A stretch of DNA of 47,692 nucleotides from Chitinimonas sp. BJB300 (GCF_002735695.1 NZ_PDZH01000020.1:1-47692); one strand, 5' to 3'. Counted from the stretch's first letter, positions 1 through 7,404 are shown. Program-made: numbers and translations. The notes: a model not told the origin generated them from the sequence alone.

Positions 1-127
1 CGAAACCGGGCGATGTGCATCAATTGGAGGCAGATTGACCTCAACTGCTCCAACCGCCCGGTGCGGACCCGCATGCCGGGTGGTGTGGCAGGGGTCGGCC
101 AGAACATCTGGTCGCCCCTATGCCGAT
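1..127 (+). ncRNA. Group II intron, 3' end (domains V and VI)
   Basis: This is the 3' tail of a group II intron whose body lies left of the window. Around 53-84 a stem with the loop GACC (stem parts GGTGCG and CGCATGCC) looks like catalytic domain V. Around 85-124 a second stem (GGCAGGGG pairing with CCCCTATGCC, with an unpaired TA near the base) looks like domain VI and its branch adenosine. The intron probably ends near 127 (CCGAT). The junction lies about 16 bp beyond the stop codon of the dehydrogenase gene, which reads towards it on the other strand. No reverse-transcriptase ORF is visible here, as it would lie upstream. The class (IIC or other) cannot be set from this fragment. Confidence 0.7.
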
Positions 128-142
128 TTAGTGGGTCTGGGC

Positions 143-1174
143 TTAGTTTTTAAAACGGTTCTCTGCCACCCTATCTGCTACTACGCTTGTAGGTAGATTT
201 TCATGGTCGGCCTGTTTAAATACCTCCATCAGCGTCTCGCCAATTTTACGGACATGGCCGTCTACTTCGCTTTCCGGCTTATTGAGGTATTCGTAGCAGA
301 CCTTGATGATGCCCCCAGCGTTGATCACAAAATCGGGCGCGTACAACACCCCCTTATCACGCAGCGCTTGTCCAATTTCGGCAGTGGCCAATTGGTTGTT
401 TGCGGCGCCGGCGATGATTTTGGCTTTCAATCGGCTCAGGGTATTGGGGTTTAACGTGGCGCCGAGGGCGCAAGGTGCATAGATATCGGCTTGTACGTCA
501 TAGATGCTATCCACAGGTACAACCTCGGCATTGAATTCTGCCCGAGCCTGTTCCAGCGCAGCTTTGTCGATATCGGCGACCACCAGCTTGGCGCCGGCTG
601 CGTGCAGGCGACGGGCGTAGTCATACCCTACGTGGCCCAGGCCTTGTAAGGCGACGATCAATCCTTCCAGCGAGTCACGTTTCAAATGGTGCTTTACAGC
701 GGCTTGTGCACCTACGAAACACCCTAATGCAGTAAATGGAGATGGATCGCCACTGGTACCTAGGCCTGCAACGTAGCTTGTCTTCTGGGACACGCTCGCC
801 ATATCGAGAGGGCTGGTGCCTACATCTTCGGCAGTTACATAGCGACCGCCCAGACGCTCAAGCGCTTCGCCTAACGCCTCAAATAGCGCAGGTGTTTTGT
901 CGGTTTTTGGATTACCGATAATCACACTCTTGCCGCCCCCAATGGGTAAGCCAGCCACGGCATTTTTATAAGTCATGCCGCGCGCGAGGCGTAACACATC
1001 AGTAACTGCTTCGGCCTCGTTGGCATAGTTCCACATCCGGCAGCCTCCCATAGCTGGACCAAGATGGGTGTTATGCACAGCGATGATGGCTTTCAAGCCA
1101 GATTTTGGCTCGGAGACGAAAACCACTTGTTCGTGGTTATCGAAATTGGGTTCGCTGAAAACGAAGGCAGTCAT
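143..1174 (-). CDS. Leu/Phe/Val-type amino-acid dehydrogenase
   Basis: NAD-dependent oxidative deaminase of the Glu/Leu/Phe/Val dehydrogenase superfamily. It converts a branched-chain or aromatic amino acid and NAD+ to the 2-oxo acid, ammonia and NADH in the cytosol. The 343-residue length fits leucine/phenylalanine/valine dehydrogenases rather than the longer glutamate enzymes. The N-terminal catalytic part shows GPAMGGCRMW, the catalytic-lysine stretch MTYKNAVAGLPIGGGKS and the conserved TAEDVG. The C-terminal half has a Rossmann dinucleotide fold with GLGHVG and a later AGAANNQL. I chose the ATG at 1174 because homologues start close to this point and a GGAG lies about 10 bases upstream; a longer frame to 1234 adds 20 unrelated residues. 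The gene stands alone. Substrate preference cannot be read from the sequence. Confidence 0.85.
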   Translation of the reverse strand: MTAFVFSEPNFDNHEQVVFVSEPKSGLKAIIAVHNTHLGPAMGGCRMWNYANEAEAVTDVLRLARGMTYKNAVAGLPIGGGKSVIIGNPKTDKTPALFEALGEALERLGGRYVTAEDVGTSPLDMASVSQKTSYVAGLGTSGDPSPFTALGCFVGAQAAVKHHLKRDSLEGLIVALQGLGHVGYDYARRLHAAGAKLVVADIDKAALEQARAEFNAEVVPVDSIYDVQADIYAPCALGATLNPNTLSRLKAKIIAGAANNQLATAEIGQALRDKGVLYAPDFVINAGGIIKVCYEYLNKPESEVDGHVRKIGETLMEVFKQADHENLPTSVVADRVAENRFKN

Positions 1175-1662
1175 GGCTGTGTGGCTCCGGGCGGATTTTG
1201 CGCCGCATAGGTATGGCTCTGGGGCGGGACGCATTCCGCAAAATCGATTTTACGATTGGGCAGCGCTGCTGGTTAGCAACACTGCGGCTAGGCCAGCAAT
1301 TGTGTCGCCGGTTGGGGCCGCATCGTAATGCGGGTAAGCCGCCGTGGCTAGCTACTACCTTTGGATTAGAGGCCGAACCGACAATCGGTTGGTAGCTAGC
1401 CACAAGTGGAGCCTTGCGACTTTATGTAGGAAGCCTGTATTGCTTTTGGCTCACTCACTATCTCTCGCTATTGGCCGACATCGCTGGGACTGGGGTCAGC
1501 GAAATAGCGCTGAAGCATCGCACTTTATTGATATCCAAGATTTGAATACGCCGGCCGTACCGATGTGCGGTGCGGCCCGGTAACATTTCTAATCAGGCGC
1601 AACTTATCGCTGTAGCGAGCAGACGGAGCCAATAGTTAAGTCGCCAGTAGCGCTACACACTG
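1175..1662. other. Intergenic region, 488 bp, no gene seen
   Basis: The region lies between the dehydrogenase start and the stop of the 343-aa gene, both on the minus strand. Open frames on both strands here have no recognisable content. It should contain the promoter of the dehydrogenase. The one clear structure is the inverted repeat at 1344-1403. Confidence 0.5.
1344..1403. repeat. Nested inverted repeat, 12-bp perfect outer arms
   Basis: The outer arms GTGGCTAGCTAC (1344-1355) and GTAGCTAGCCAC (1392-1403) are exact reverse complements. Inside them AACCGA (1376-1381) and TCGGTT (1385-1390) form a second perfect 6-bp stem with a CAA loop. No T-run follows on either strand, so a simple intrinsic terminator is not evident. 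It could be an RNA hairpin, a protein-binding palindrome or a remnant of a small mobile element. Confidence 0.75.
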
Positions 1663-2694
1663 TCATAGCTGAGTTGTAGGCAGATAGAGAAGTGGGACGC
1701 GATAGTTCCGGGCGCAGGCCGATGCAGCCATTTCAATACTGTGAGAAGGCCCCTGAGATTTTAAGTAGCGGTCAGGCAGGGTGCCATCCATTCGGGTCTG
1801 AATAAACACTCCCAGTAGCCGCAAGTTACCGGTCATGCCATGAGGCAATGGCTGGCCGGCAATACCGCAGACAACAATCTCGTTGTGCTGCGTAAGGGCT
1901 GTGCCGGCACAGTGTTGCATGGCCCCCATCGTACCTTGATGCATGACGACTTGATCGGGAGTCAGTAATCCGCCCAGCATGAGGTTTTTCTCAGCGATGT
2001 GTTTTGCCATCGACTGCCCGGGGGCTTTTGTGCTTTGGCTGGTGCCTGCATAGTTGTCGAACCACTGGTCTGTAGGCGAAGTGGACAGCACATTGTTTTG
2101 CGGCACTCCAAGGATTAAACCGTGATTGCTGTAGGCAATAGGCTTTGTGCTGCCGAGTACGCTCATGCTGATGGCTGTCCACCCGGACAGTGTCGAGATA
2201 GGCGCGTCTAGCACGGTCGAGGGGTGCTTCAGTGTATGTACAAACAACTTATACGACGGGATTGCTCTTGCCCTCCAATCAGTGGCTCGGCTAAAAGCAT
2301 TCAGCATTGCTACGTTCGTGAAGTTGTGCGGGCCCCATGCGACACGATTACCGTTATCGATAAAACTCGGAACCAAGTGTGTGAATGCTTGCTTTAGAGA
2401 TTCTAAGGGTAATGACTTGTATTGCTCGTGTAATCTAACAGCCAGGGTAGTAGGCTGGTTTTTGAGTAGAAAATTGGCGAGTAGCACGGCGCGCAGTGCA
2501 TGGCGGGTTCGTTTGTTTGCCTCGGTATGCACTACATAATTACCGAGCGCGAGCGCATCATCGATACTTTGCTGGTCTGGCCGGCTATTGAATGCATTGG
2601 TTAATAGCGCAGCATATTTATTGCCGATTGATAGCCCAAAAAACCAATCGGCTGAGAGTGCATCGGTAGTTGCATTCAGGTGCTGTATCGGCAT
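1663..2694 (-). CDS. Uncharacterised 343-aa protein
   Basis: I do not recognise this family. The product has no signal peptide and no clear membrane segment, so it is probably cytoplasmic or exported by a non-Sec route. The N-terminal ~120 residues look helical (NAFNSRPDQQSIDDALAL, ANKRTRHALRAVLLANFLL). The middle and C-terminal parts look mixed alpha/beta, with GLILGVPQNNVLSTSPTD around residue 200 and HNEIVVCGIAG around 265. The serine-threonine-serine followed about 55 residues later by a glutamate on a predicted strand is faintly reminiscent of ADP-ribosyltransferase folds, but only one glutamate is present and I would not name it so. The ATG at 2694 has only a weak purine-rich stretch upstream (GAGAGAAG). 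The gene stands alone beside an AT-rich region and the PEP-CTERM gene. Confidence 0.7.
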   Translation of the reverse strand: MPIQHLNATTDALSADWFFGLSIGNKYAALLTNAFNSRPDQQSIDDALALGNYVVHTEANKRTRHALRAVLLANFLLKNQPTTLAVRLHEQYKSLPLESLKQAFTHLVPSFIDNGNRVAWGPHNFTNVAMLNAFSRATDWRARAIPSYKLFVHTLKHPSTVLDAPISTLSGWTAISMSVLGSTKPIAYSNHGLILGVPQNNVLSTSPTDQWFDNYAGTSQSTKAPGQSMAKHIAEKNLMLGGLLTPDQVVMHQGTMGAMQHCAGTALTQHNEIVVCGIAGQPLPHGMTGNLRLLGVFIQTRMDGTLPDRYLKSQGPSHSIEMAASACARNYRVPLLYLPTTQL

Positions 2695-2949
2695 TGCATT
2701 TCTTCTCTCTGATTATCACATCTATGGCTATATAGGCCGCTCTGAGGCCCAGCGGCAGTGCCTCCATTATCACCAGCAGAATTTAGCGCGGCTAGATTGT
2801 ATTTCCCCTACAGGTTTGAAGTGGGTGTGGGGTATGGAAGATTAAATAACTTGTATCTCAATATATTTCTATTTTCTACTGTATATGGTAAATGGGATTT
2901 TTGGGCCTATATTTAAAGCTTTGTTGATTAATTATTATGCTTATTTGTA

Positions 2950-2967
2950 TGTCGGAATATTTTACGG
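2950..2967 (+). promoter_or_regulatory. Dyad box, copy 1 (candidate activator site)
   Basis: TGTCGGAATATTTTACGG, an imperfect dyad of the form GTnnAAATATTTnnAC. It matches two downstream copies (4097, 4244) at 15 of the first 16 positions. It lies about 60-80 bp upstream of the -24 element of the sigma-54 promoter, the usual place for an NtrC-family upstream activating sequence. In PEP-CTERM bacteria the PrsR regulator is a candidate binder; that assignment is inference. Confidence 0.55.
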
Positions 2968-3028
2968 CTTGCTGTGATTTTCCATATTGATGATGATTTT
3001 TTCTTTCTAAATCAGCAGCTTGTTTTTT

Positions 3029-3044
3029 TGGCATATGCATTGCT
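3029..3044 (+). promoter_or_regulatory. Sigma-54 (RpoN) -24/-12 promoter
   Basis: TGGCAT-N5-TTGCT matches the sigma-54 consensus TGGCAC-N5-TTGCA at all invariant GG and GC positions with exact spacing. Transcription would start near 3055 and give a leader of about 80 nt before the ATG at 3136. The known PrsK/PrsR - RpoN control of PEP-CTERM genes in other betaproteobacteria makes this site functionally plausible. Confidence 0.75.
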
Positions 3045-3135
3045 TTATTTCCGACCGCATCAAATTGAATATGCTTTGGGAAAATGCCAAGCATTAAATC
3101 TAAAAAAATATGTAAGTTCTTAGGAGGAATTAGCG

Positions 3136-3972
3136 ATGCAAATCAAAAAACTCGTCATGGCGCTCGCTTTGGCTGGTGCGGCAGCTATGGGGCCGGCCGC
3201 CCATGCCATGGTGGTCCAGGATGCCTGGACTATGAGCGCTGCAGGTACAACTACCAACAATATCGGCCACCTTGGCCTTAATGGCGGTGAAGCTACAACC
3301 CATCAGCAAGTGGGCCCTGGTGGGACGCCATTTGTCGGCGCAAAGTTTGAGGAATTTGGCCAGATTTTTAATATCAATTACGTGCTGGAAAACGTCCCAG
3401 GGTTTGGTGACTTCGGTTTCCCACAAAACTTTGCTCAGCCACTAGATGGCATGCGCTTTGTGTTTAGTGGGCTATCTGGCGTGGTTACCAATTACGATGC
3501 GCTTACCGGAGCGATTAATTACAGCTTCACACCGGGTGTAGGCTCAATTAAGTTGCAAGCTACGGCAGATAGCGCAGCGACATGGGTTGATATGGCCACA
3601 ATGTCTATGCGTGGCCCTTCGGGTGGAGATTTGGCTGACTTTAATGGCCAAGCTCAAACACTCGGTCAGTCGACGCTGCTGTTGCAATTTGATGCTTTTT
3701 TGAATGGCTTCCAATTAGATCTGTTGGGGCCAGGCCTAGGTTATAACTCGATTTCAGATCTCTGGATGCAGGTCCAAACAACCAATAAGATTTCCAACCC
3801 ATTTGTGTTTTCAGGGGCTTGTCCTTTTGACAATGCCTTAATGTGCGCAACGGGTAAAATCACCAGCGACGGTAGTGCCGACTTGTTGAGCGTGCCGGAG
3901 CCTGGTTCTGTGGTACTGATGGCGCTAGGGTTGCTTGGCCTCGGTGCAATCACACGCCGTCGTGCCAAGTAG
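3136..3972 (+). CDS. PEP-CTERM sorting-domain protein
   Basis: Secreted or surface protein of 278 residues. The N-terminus is a Sec signal peptide (basic MQIKK, hydrophobic core, cleavage after AHA near residue 24). The C-terminus is a complete PEP-CTERM signal: VPEPGS, a hydrophobic segment VVLMALGLLGLGA and the basic tail TRRRAK. Such proteins are cut and anchored by an exosortase (EpsH/Xrt) and are usually linked to exopolysaccharide and floc or biofilm formation. The mature part is rich in G, N, T and F with a beta-like pattern, and two cysteines lie near residues 228 and 237. AGGAGG precedes the ATG by 9 bases. The gene is a single unit between a sigma-54 promoter and a strong terminator. 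No exosortase or prsK/prsR gene is in the window. It could belong to the flocculation-type PepA group, but I cannot confirm this. Confidence 0.88.
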   Translation: MQIKKLVMALALAGAAAMGPAAHAMVVQDAWTMSAAGTTTNNIGHLGLNGGEATTHQQVGPGGTPFVGAKFEEFGQIFNINYVLENVPGFGDFGFPQNFAQPLDGMRFVFSGLSGVVTNYDALTGAINYSFTPGVGSIKLQATADSAATWVDMATMSMRGPSGGDLADFNGQAQTLGQSTLLLQFDAFLNGFQLDLLGPGLGYNSISDLWMQVQTTNKISNPFVFSGACPFDNALMCATGKITSDGSADLLSVPEPGSVVLMALGLLGLGAITRRRAK

Positions 3973-3998
3973 TTTTCGGTATTATTGGTGGTTATTCG

Positions 3999-4026
3999 AA
4001 GGAGGGGAAAATCCCCTCCTTTTTTA
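3999..4026 (+). terminator. Rho-independent terminator of the PEP-CTERM gene
   Basis: AAGGAGGGGA (3999-4008) pairs perfectly with TCCCCTCCTT (4012-4021) across an AAA loop and runs into a T-tract. It starts 27 bp after the stop codon. Confidence 0.88.
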
Positions 4027-4096
4027 TTATTCCTGTGCCTACGGCATAAGAGGCATTAGATGGCGGTATTGGGCGTCGGTAGGTTAATAAGGCAAG

Positions 4097-4114
4097 TGTC
4101 GAAATATTTTACGG
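4097..4114 (+). promoter_or_regulatory. Dyad box, copy 2
   Basis: TGTCGAAATATTTTACGG, identical to copy 3 over 16 bases and differing from copy 1 by one base in the first 18. It lies downstream of the PEP-CTERM gene. Confidence 0.5.
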
Positions 4115-4243
4115 TCTGAGCATTGAAAAGGTTATGCCATCAATATTGGCGCACGGCGTGTGAAATGAAAGCCTTCAACCGAGCAATGCCATGGAAAGCT
4201 TCCCACGCCATTGTCGCTGCTATCTGAGATGTAGCGGGCCTGG

Positions 4244-4260
4244 TGTCGAAATATTTTACA
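4244..4260 (+). promoter_or_regulatory. Dyad box, copy 3
   Basis: TGTCGAAATATTTTACA, sharing TGTCGAAATATTTTAC with copy 2, 147 bp downstream in the same orientation. It may be a regulatory site left over from a lost gene, or a distal activator site. Confidence 0.5.
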
Positions 4261-4290
4261 AACGTAAGGAATATGAGCTGTCAGAAGTGC

Positions 4291-5057
4291 TTACAGCTGA
4301 CGTTGGCACCAAAATACTTCAGTGCGGTAAGGCACCACTATTTCCTGTTTTCCTGCCAGGGCGGCGTGGTGGGCAATAAGCGCACGCAATTCTGTGGCTA
4401 TGGCCTCACGTTCTGGCTCGGGTAGCGCTGCAATAAAGCTGACGGACATGCATCGGTCAATGATGACCTGCTCGGCCGGCCCGGTATGTTGATGCGGAAA
4501 GCTGGTTTGTTGTAGCGGCCCAAAACCTGCGGCAGGAAAGACTTGCTTCCAGCTACCCTTGCGATAACGGGGCGTATTACCTTCATGGCGCACCATAATC
4601 TCGGTAAGCTTCGCTACCCAATCCTCTGATTCATCCCGCACGTTCCAGATGAGCCCCAACCAGCCGCCGGATTTGAGCACGCGTGCAATTTCAGCCATGG
4701 TGGCATCGGTTGCGAACCAGTGAAATGCGGTTGCAGCTACAACAACATCCAAGCAGGCATCCGGTAGGGGAATGGCGTCTGCAGTACCGTCAAGTATCGC
4801 TATTCCCTCGATCGTGGCGAGTTTTCGCGCATTGCCGGAATGGGTTCCAATGCCGTTATTTGCGCAGCTGTCTGTTGCAGGAGGCGTGTGAATTTGCCTG
4901 TGCCCGCACCAAGGTCGAGGACGGCCTTCCCTGCTTGTAGGCCTAATACTTCCTGCATCCAGGGCAGGATAGCCAGTGGATAGTCTGGGCGTCCGCGTGC
5001 ATAGGCGTCCGATTGTTGGGTAAAGCCGATAGCGGCTGCAGGGTGGATTGCAGGCAT
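4291..5057 (-). pseudogene. Class I SAM methyltransferase, frameshifted
   Basis: A cytosolic SAM-dependent methyltransferase of about 255 residues, broken by one base. The 5' part (from the ATG at 5057) encodes the N-terminal cap and the SAM-binding motif VLDLGAGTGKF, then reads ITALEPIPAMRENS and stops at 4798. The rest of the fold continues in another frame with LATIEGIAILDG, DVVVAATAFHWF and RVLKSGGWLGLIWN to a stop at 4291. The frames join at the A-run GAAAAC (plus strand 4821-4826): adding one A gives an uninterrupted protein. This may be a true inactivating deletion or a sequencing error. Nothing indicates the methyl acceptor. Upstream lies the 142-bp repeat, then the exporter gene on the same strand. 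Confidence 0.82.
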
Positions 5058-5141
5058 CGTGTCTTCTTCCTATCTTGGTGCGGGAAGTAAAGTGCTAAGC
5101 CATAGGTTCAAGGTCGCTTGCAGCATGCATTGAGTGCAGTA

Positions 5142-5283
5142 AGAACCTGTCTAAAGTCTCGCGAGCTAAGGCAAGAGAAGGCGGAAACAGCCGAGGAAGC
5201 GGAGTTTACAAGTGGTAAATGAGCATTCCGAGGGTGTTTTCAACGCCATATTGCCGACGCGCAGCAGACTTTAGACAGGTTCT
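5142..5283. repeat. MITE-like palindromic repeat, copy A (142 bp)
   Basis: Perfect 18-bp terminal inverted repeats (AGAACCTGTCTAAAGTCT at 5142-5159, its reverse complement at 5266-5283). The interior is also an imperfect palindrome: GGAAACAGCCGAGGAA against TTCCGAGGGTGTTTTC, with TTTAC and GTAAA meeting at the exact centre (about 5212). The whole element could fold into one long hairpin. A second copy lies at 12725. It encodes no protein. It sits between the stop of the LysE-type gene and the start of the methyltransferase, so a transcript would contain the hairpin. Confidence 0.88.
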
Positions 5284-5300
5284 AAGGCAGTGCTCCTTAT

Positions 5301-5921
5301 CTAACGGCGGAAGCTGCCCAGTATCATTCCCGCGCCAACGAAGGCGCCCCCGGCTATTCGATTGAACCAGCTCATACGGCAGCCTTGTTGAAGCCATAGC
5401 GCTAGCTTGGCCCCCCCGCTGGCGTAGATACACATCCAGCCGGTTTCGATAACAGCGAATGTCAGCAACAAAATGCTGGCTTGACCAGCAATCGGTTGAT
5501 CATTGTCGAGAAATTGGGGGAAGAAAGCCACGCCAAATAGAATGGCTTTGGGATTGGAAAGTGCGACCAGGAAGCCGCTGCGAAAGCGAGTCCAGTTTCC
5601 ATAGGTATCGGGCTGATTCTGAGTATGCAGGGTCGTATCGGTACTGCGCCACGTTTTTACGCCGATGTAGATAAGGTAGGCAGCGCCGATGTACTTGATG
5701 ACATCAAAAGCATGGCTGGAGGCCAGTAATATTGCGCCCAGCCCACCAAGCGATATGGAGAATATCAATACCAGCCCCGCCAAAAGGCCAAGCATGGTGC
5801 TGATCGTGTGGCTAAAACCGTGACGGATGCCGTGGGTCATGGCCAGTAACATATTGGGCCCAGGTGTCCCTGAGATGAGAAAGACGGTGGCTACATAAGC
5901 GAGCCAGAGTTGCAGGGACAT
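5301..5921 (-). CDS. LysE/RhtB-family amino-acid exporter
   Basis: Inner-membrane exporter of about 206 residues, a normal family length. The N-terminus carries the family signature SGTPGPNMLLAMTHGIRHG around residues 16-34, followed by hydrophobic segments with the typical six-helix spacing (GLLAGLVLIFSISLGGLGAILL, YIGAAYLIYIGVKTWRS, the SNPKAILFG motif and two more). Members export basic, neutral or homoserine-type amino acids; the substrate here is unknown. I chose the ATG at 5921, with GGAG 7 bases upstream, over a TTG four codons earlier. The gene is monocistronic, with the 142-bp repeat just downstream. Confidence 0.87.
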   Translation of the reverse strand: MSLQLWLAYVATVFLISGTPGPNMLLAMTHGIRHGFSHTISTMLGLLAGLVLIFSISLGGLGAILLASSHAFDVIKYIGAAYLIYIGVKTWRSTDTTLHTQNQPDTYGNWTRFRSGFLVALSNPKAILFGVAFFPQFLDNDQPIAGQASILLLTFAVIETGWMCIYASGGAKLALWLQQGCRMSWFNRIAGGAFVGAGMILGSFRR

Positions 5922-6138
5922 CAGCGTCTCCAAAGACGGGGTTGTTGGTTTTGGTCTGCGTTATTTCTGCTTGGAAAGGAAAATAGCGATAAAGCTTCCC
6001 CAATTTGGGCTTTACTGCAAACTACATAATGTCGAAGGCATGGGGTGCCATAAACTTCGAGTAGGTGCTTAGAAACCAAGGTTGTCCATAAGTTTCTTCG
6101 AATTTGCAAAGCTTTTCTCTACCTCTTGGAGCATTACC

Positions 6139-6942
6139 GTGAAACTAAAATTATTGCTGTCTGCTGTTTTGGGTTTAGTTTTGCTTGGTTCCGCATTTGC
6201 TGATGACCTTGATGAAATCAAAAAACGCGGTACATTGATTGTGGGTGTGAAGGACGCTACCCCACCGTTTGGCATGCGCAATCCCAAAGCCAAAACCATC
6301 TCTGGTTATGACGTTGATTTCGCCATTGCCATCGCCAAGCATCTTGGTGTGAAGGTTGTGGTCAAAGAGGTGGAGTCGGCTCAGCGGATTCCAAGACTGC
6401 AAGCCAAGGATGTGGACTTGATCATCGCCACCATGACCAAGACAGCTGAGCGTGAGAAGCAGCTTGATTTCAGTTATGGCTATTTTGTCACCTGGCAAAA
6501 ATTTGCTGCCCCGAAAGGCAAGATAAAGACCGTTGAAGACTTGGCTAATGCCAATATTGGTACGGTTACGGGCTCTACTTCAGAAAAGCATCTGCGCCAG
6601 GAATTGCCCGGCGCCAATCTGGTGCTGTTTGCCGACTATAAGCAGGCATTCGCTGCTTTGAGCAACGGTGAGCTGGATGCTGTCAGTACCGAGGAGCCTA
6701 TCTTGGCTGGCCGTTTGGGCAAAATGCAGAACAAGGATGAGTTTGAAATTCCGGACGTGAGCATTTCCGTCGAGGTGTACGGTATTGGCGTGCGTAAGGG
6801 CGAGAAGCGCCTACTCAAGGAAGTCAATACGACTATCGTGGGAATGGAAGAGTCGGGTGAGGCGGAAAAGATTTTCGACCGCTGGTTTGGCCCAAGCAGC
6901 CAAATGCCGTTGTTACGTACATTCAAGATTGGCGCCAAGTAG
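6139..6942 (+). CDS. ABC-type amino-acid substrate-binding protein
   Basis: Periplasmic solute-binding protein of the polar amino-acid (SBP family 3) group, 267 residues. A Sec signal peptide (KLKLLLSAVLGLVLLGSAFA) precedes the mature protein. The family hallmark KKRGTLIVGVKDATPPFG opens the first lobe, followed by GYDVDFAIAIAKHLGV and later FSYGYF and GTVTGSTSEK. I chose the GTG at 6139 because TTGGAG lies 7 bases upstream and it places the signal peptide at the N-terminus. No permease or ATPase gene is adjacent, so the partner transporter is elsewhere or the protein serves another sensor. Confidence 0.87.
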   Translation: MKLKLLLSAVLGLVLLGSAFADDLDEIKKRGTLIVGVKDATPPFGMRNPKAKTISGYDVDFAIAIAKHLGVKVVVKEVESAQRIPRLQAKDVDLIIATMTKTAEREKQLDFSYGYFVTWQKFAAPKGKIKTVEDLANANIGTVTGSTSEKHLRQELPGANLVLFADYKQAFAALSNGELDAVSTEEPILAGRLGKMQNKDEFEIPDVSISVEVYGIGVRKGEKRLLKEVNTTIVGMEESGEAEKIFDRWFGPSSQMPLLRTFKIGAK

Positions 6943-7045
6943 GCTACTGAGTTAGCGCTGCAGCATTTCGTGGAAGACCAGACCCATAGTTTCCATGGGC
7001 CTGGTCTCTCAATCGAAACAGGAAGCTGTGAAAGCGCACGCAAAG

Positions 7046-7078
7046 AAGCCAGTCGTGTTACGGACTGGCTTTGCTTTG
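7046..7078 (+). terminator. Probable terminator after the binding protein
   Basis: AAGCCAGTC (7046-7054) pairs with GACTGGCTT (7063-7071), followed by TTGCTTTG. A second hairpin just before it (6976-6987 with 6995-7006, GACCAGaCCCAT against ATGGGcCTGGTC) has no T-run. The grxD gene ends at 7090 from the other side. Confidence 0.55.
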
Positions 7079-7089
7079 AACTGATGCCA

Positions 7090-7404
7090 TTAGGCTTTAA
7101 GACCCTGTAGCAGGGTTTGCAGTTCTCCATTCTGGTACATCTCGCTCATGATATCGGAGCCACCGACGAACTCGCCCTTGATGTAGAGCTGCGGAATCGT
7201 GGGCCAGTTGGCGAACTCCTTGATGCCCTGACGGATGTCATCGTCAGCTAGTACGTTGACGGTAGCGAAAGGCACTTCGCAGGCTTTGAGAATGCTGGTG
7301 GCTTTGGCAGAGAAACCGCATTGTGGAAAGGTAGGCGTACCCTTCATAAACAGCACGACTGAGTTTTCGCTGACGAGTTGGCGGATTTTTTCTTGGGTAT
7401 CCAT
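7090..7404 (-). CDS. grxD: Monothiol glutaredoxin, Grx4 family
   Basis: Cytosolic 104-residue glutaredoxin that carries or transfers [2Fe-2S] clusters with glutathione and BolA-type partners. The class-defining CGFS active site is present in FPQCGFSAKA near residue 29. The glutathione-binding WPTIPQLYI with its cis-proline and the later FVGGSDI are intact. The length is typical. It lies 233 bp downstream of prmC on the same strand. The prmC-grxD order is common in betaproteobacteria. Confidence 0.93.
   Translation of the reverse strand: MDTQEKIRQLVSENSVVLFMKGTPTFPQCGFSAKATSILKACEVPFATVNVLADDDIRQGIKEFANWPTIPQLYIKGEFVGGSDIMSEMYQNGELQTLLQGLKA

Larger units (their letters stand above)
2695..3135. 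other. AT-rich leader region of the PEP-CTERM gene
   Basis: This 441-bp gap separates the divergent 343-aa gene and the PEP-CTERM gene. From about 2840 it is much richer in A and T than its surroundings. It holds one dyad box (2950-2967), the sigma-54 promoter (3029-3044) and the ribosome-binding site. I see no gene in it. Confidence 0.6.
4027..4290. other. Intergenic region with two dyad boxes, no gene
   Basis: Between the PEP-CTERM terminator and the 3' end of the broken methyltransferase gene. Only the two dyad boxes stand out. I found no intact -24/-12 promoter beside them on either strand; the best minus-strand candidate (TGGCAT-N5-TTTCA near 4125-4141) lacks the essential -12 GC. Confidence 0.5.

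Noticed and set aside
4061-4160. Additional sigma-54 promoters near dyad boxes 2 and 3
   Set aside because: Candidates lack the essential GC at -12 or have wrong spacing.
4791-4830. Programmed frameshift for the split methyltransferase
   Set aside because: GAAAAC is a short A-run, but there is no slippery heptamer, stimulatory hairpin or upstream Shine-Dalgarno that I can see, and the family does not use frameshifting. A deletion or sequencing error is simpler.
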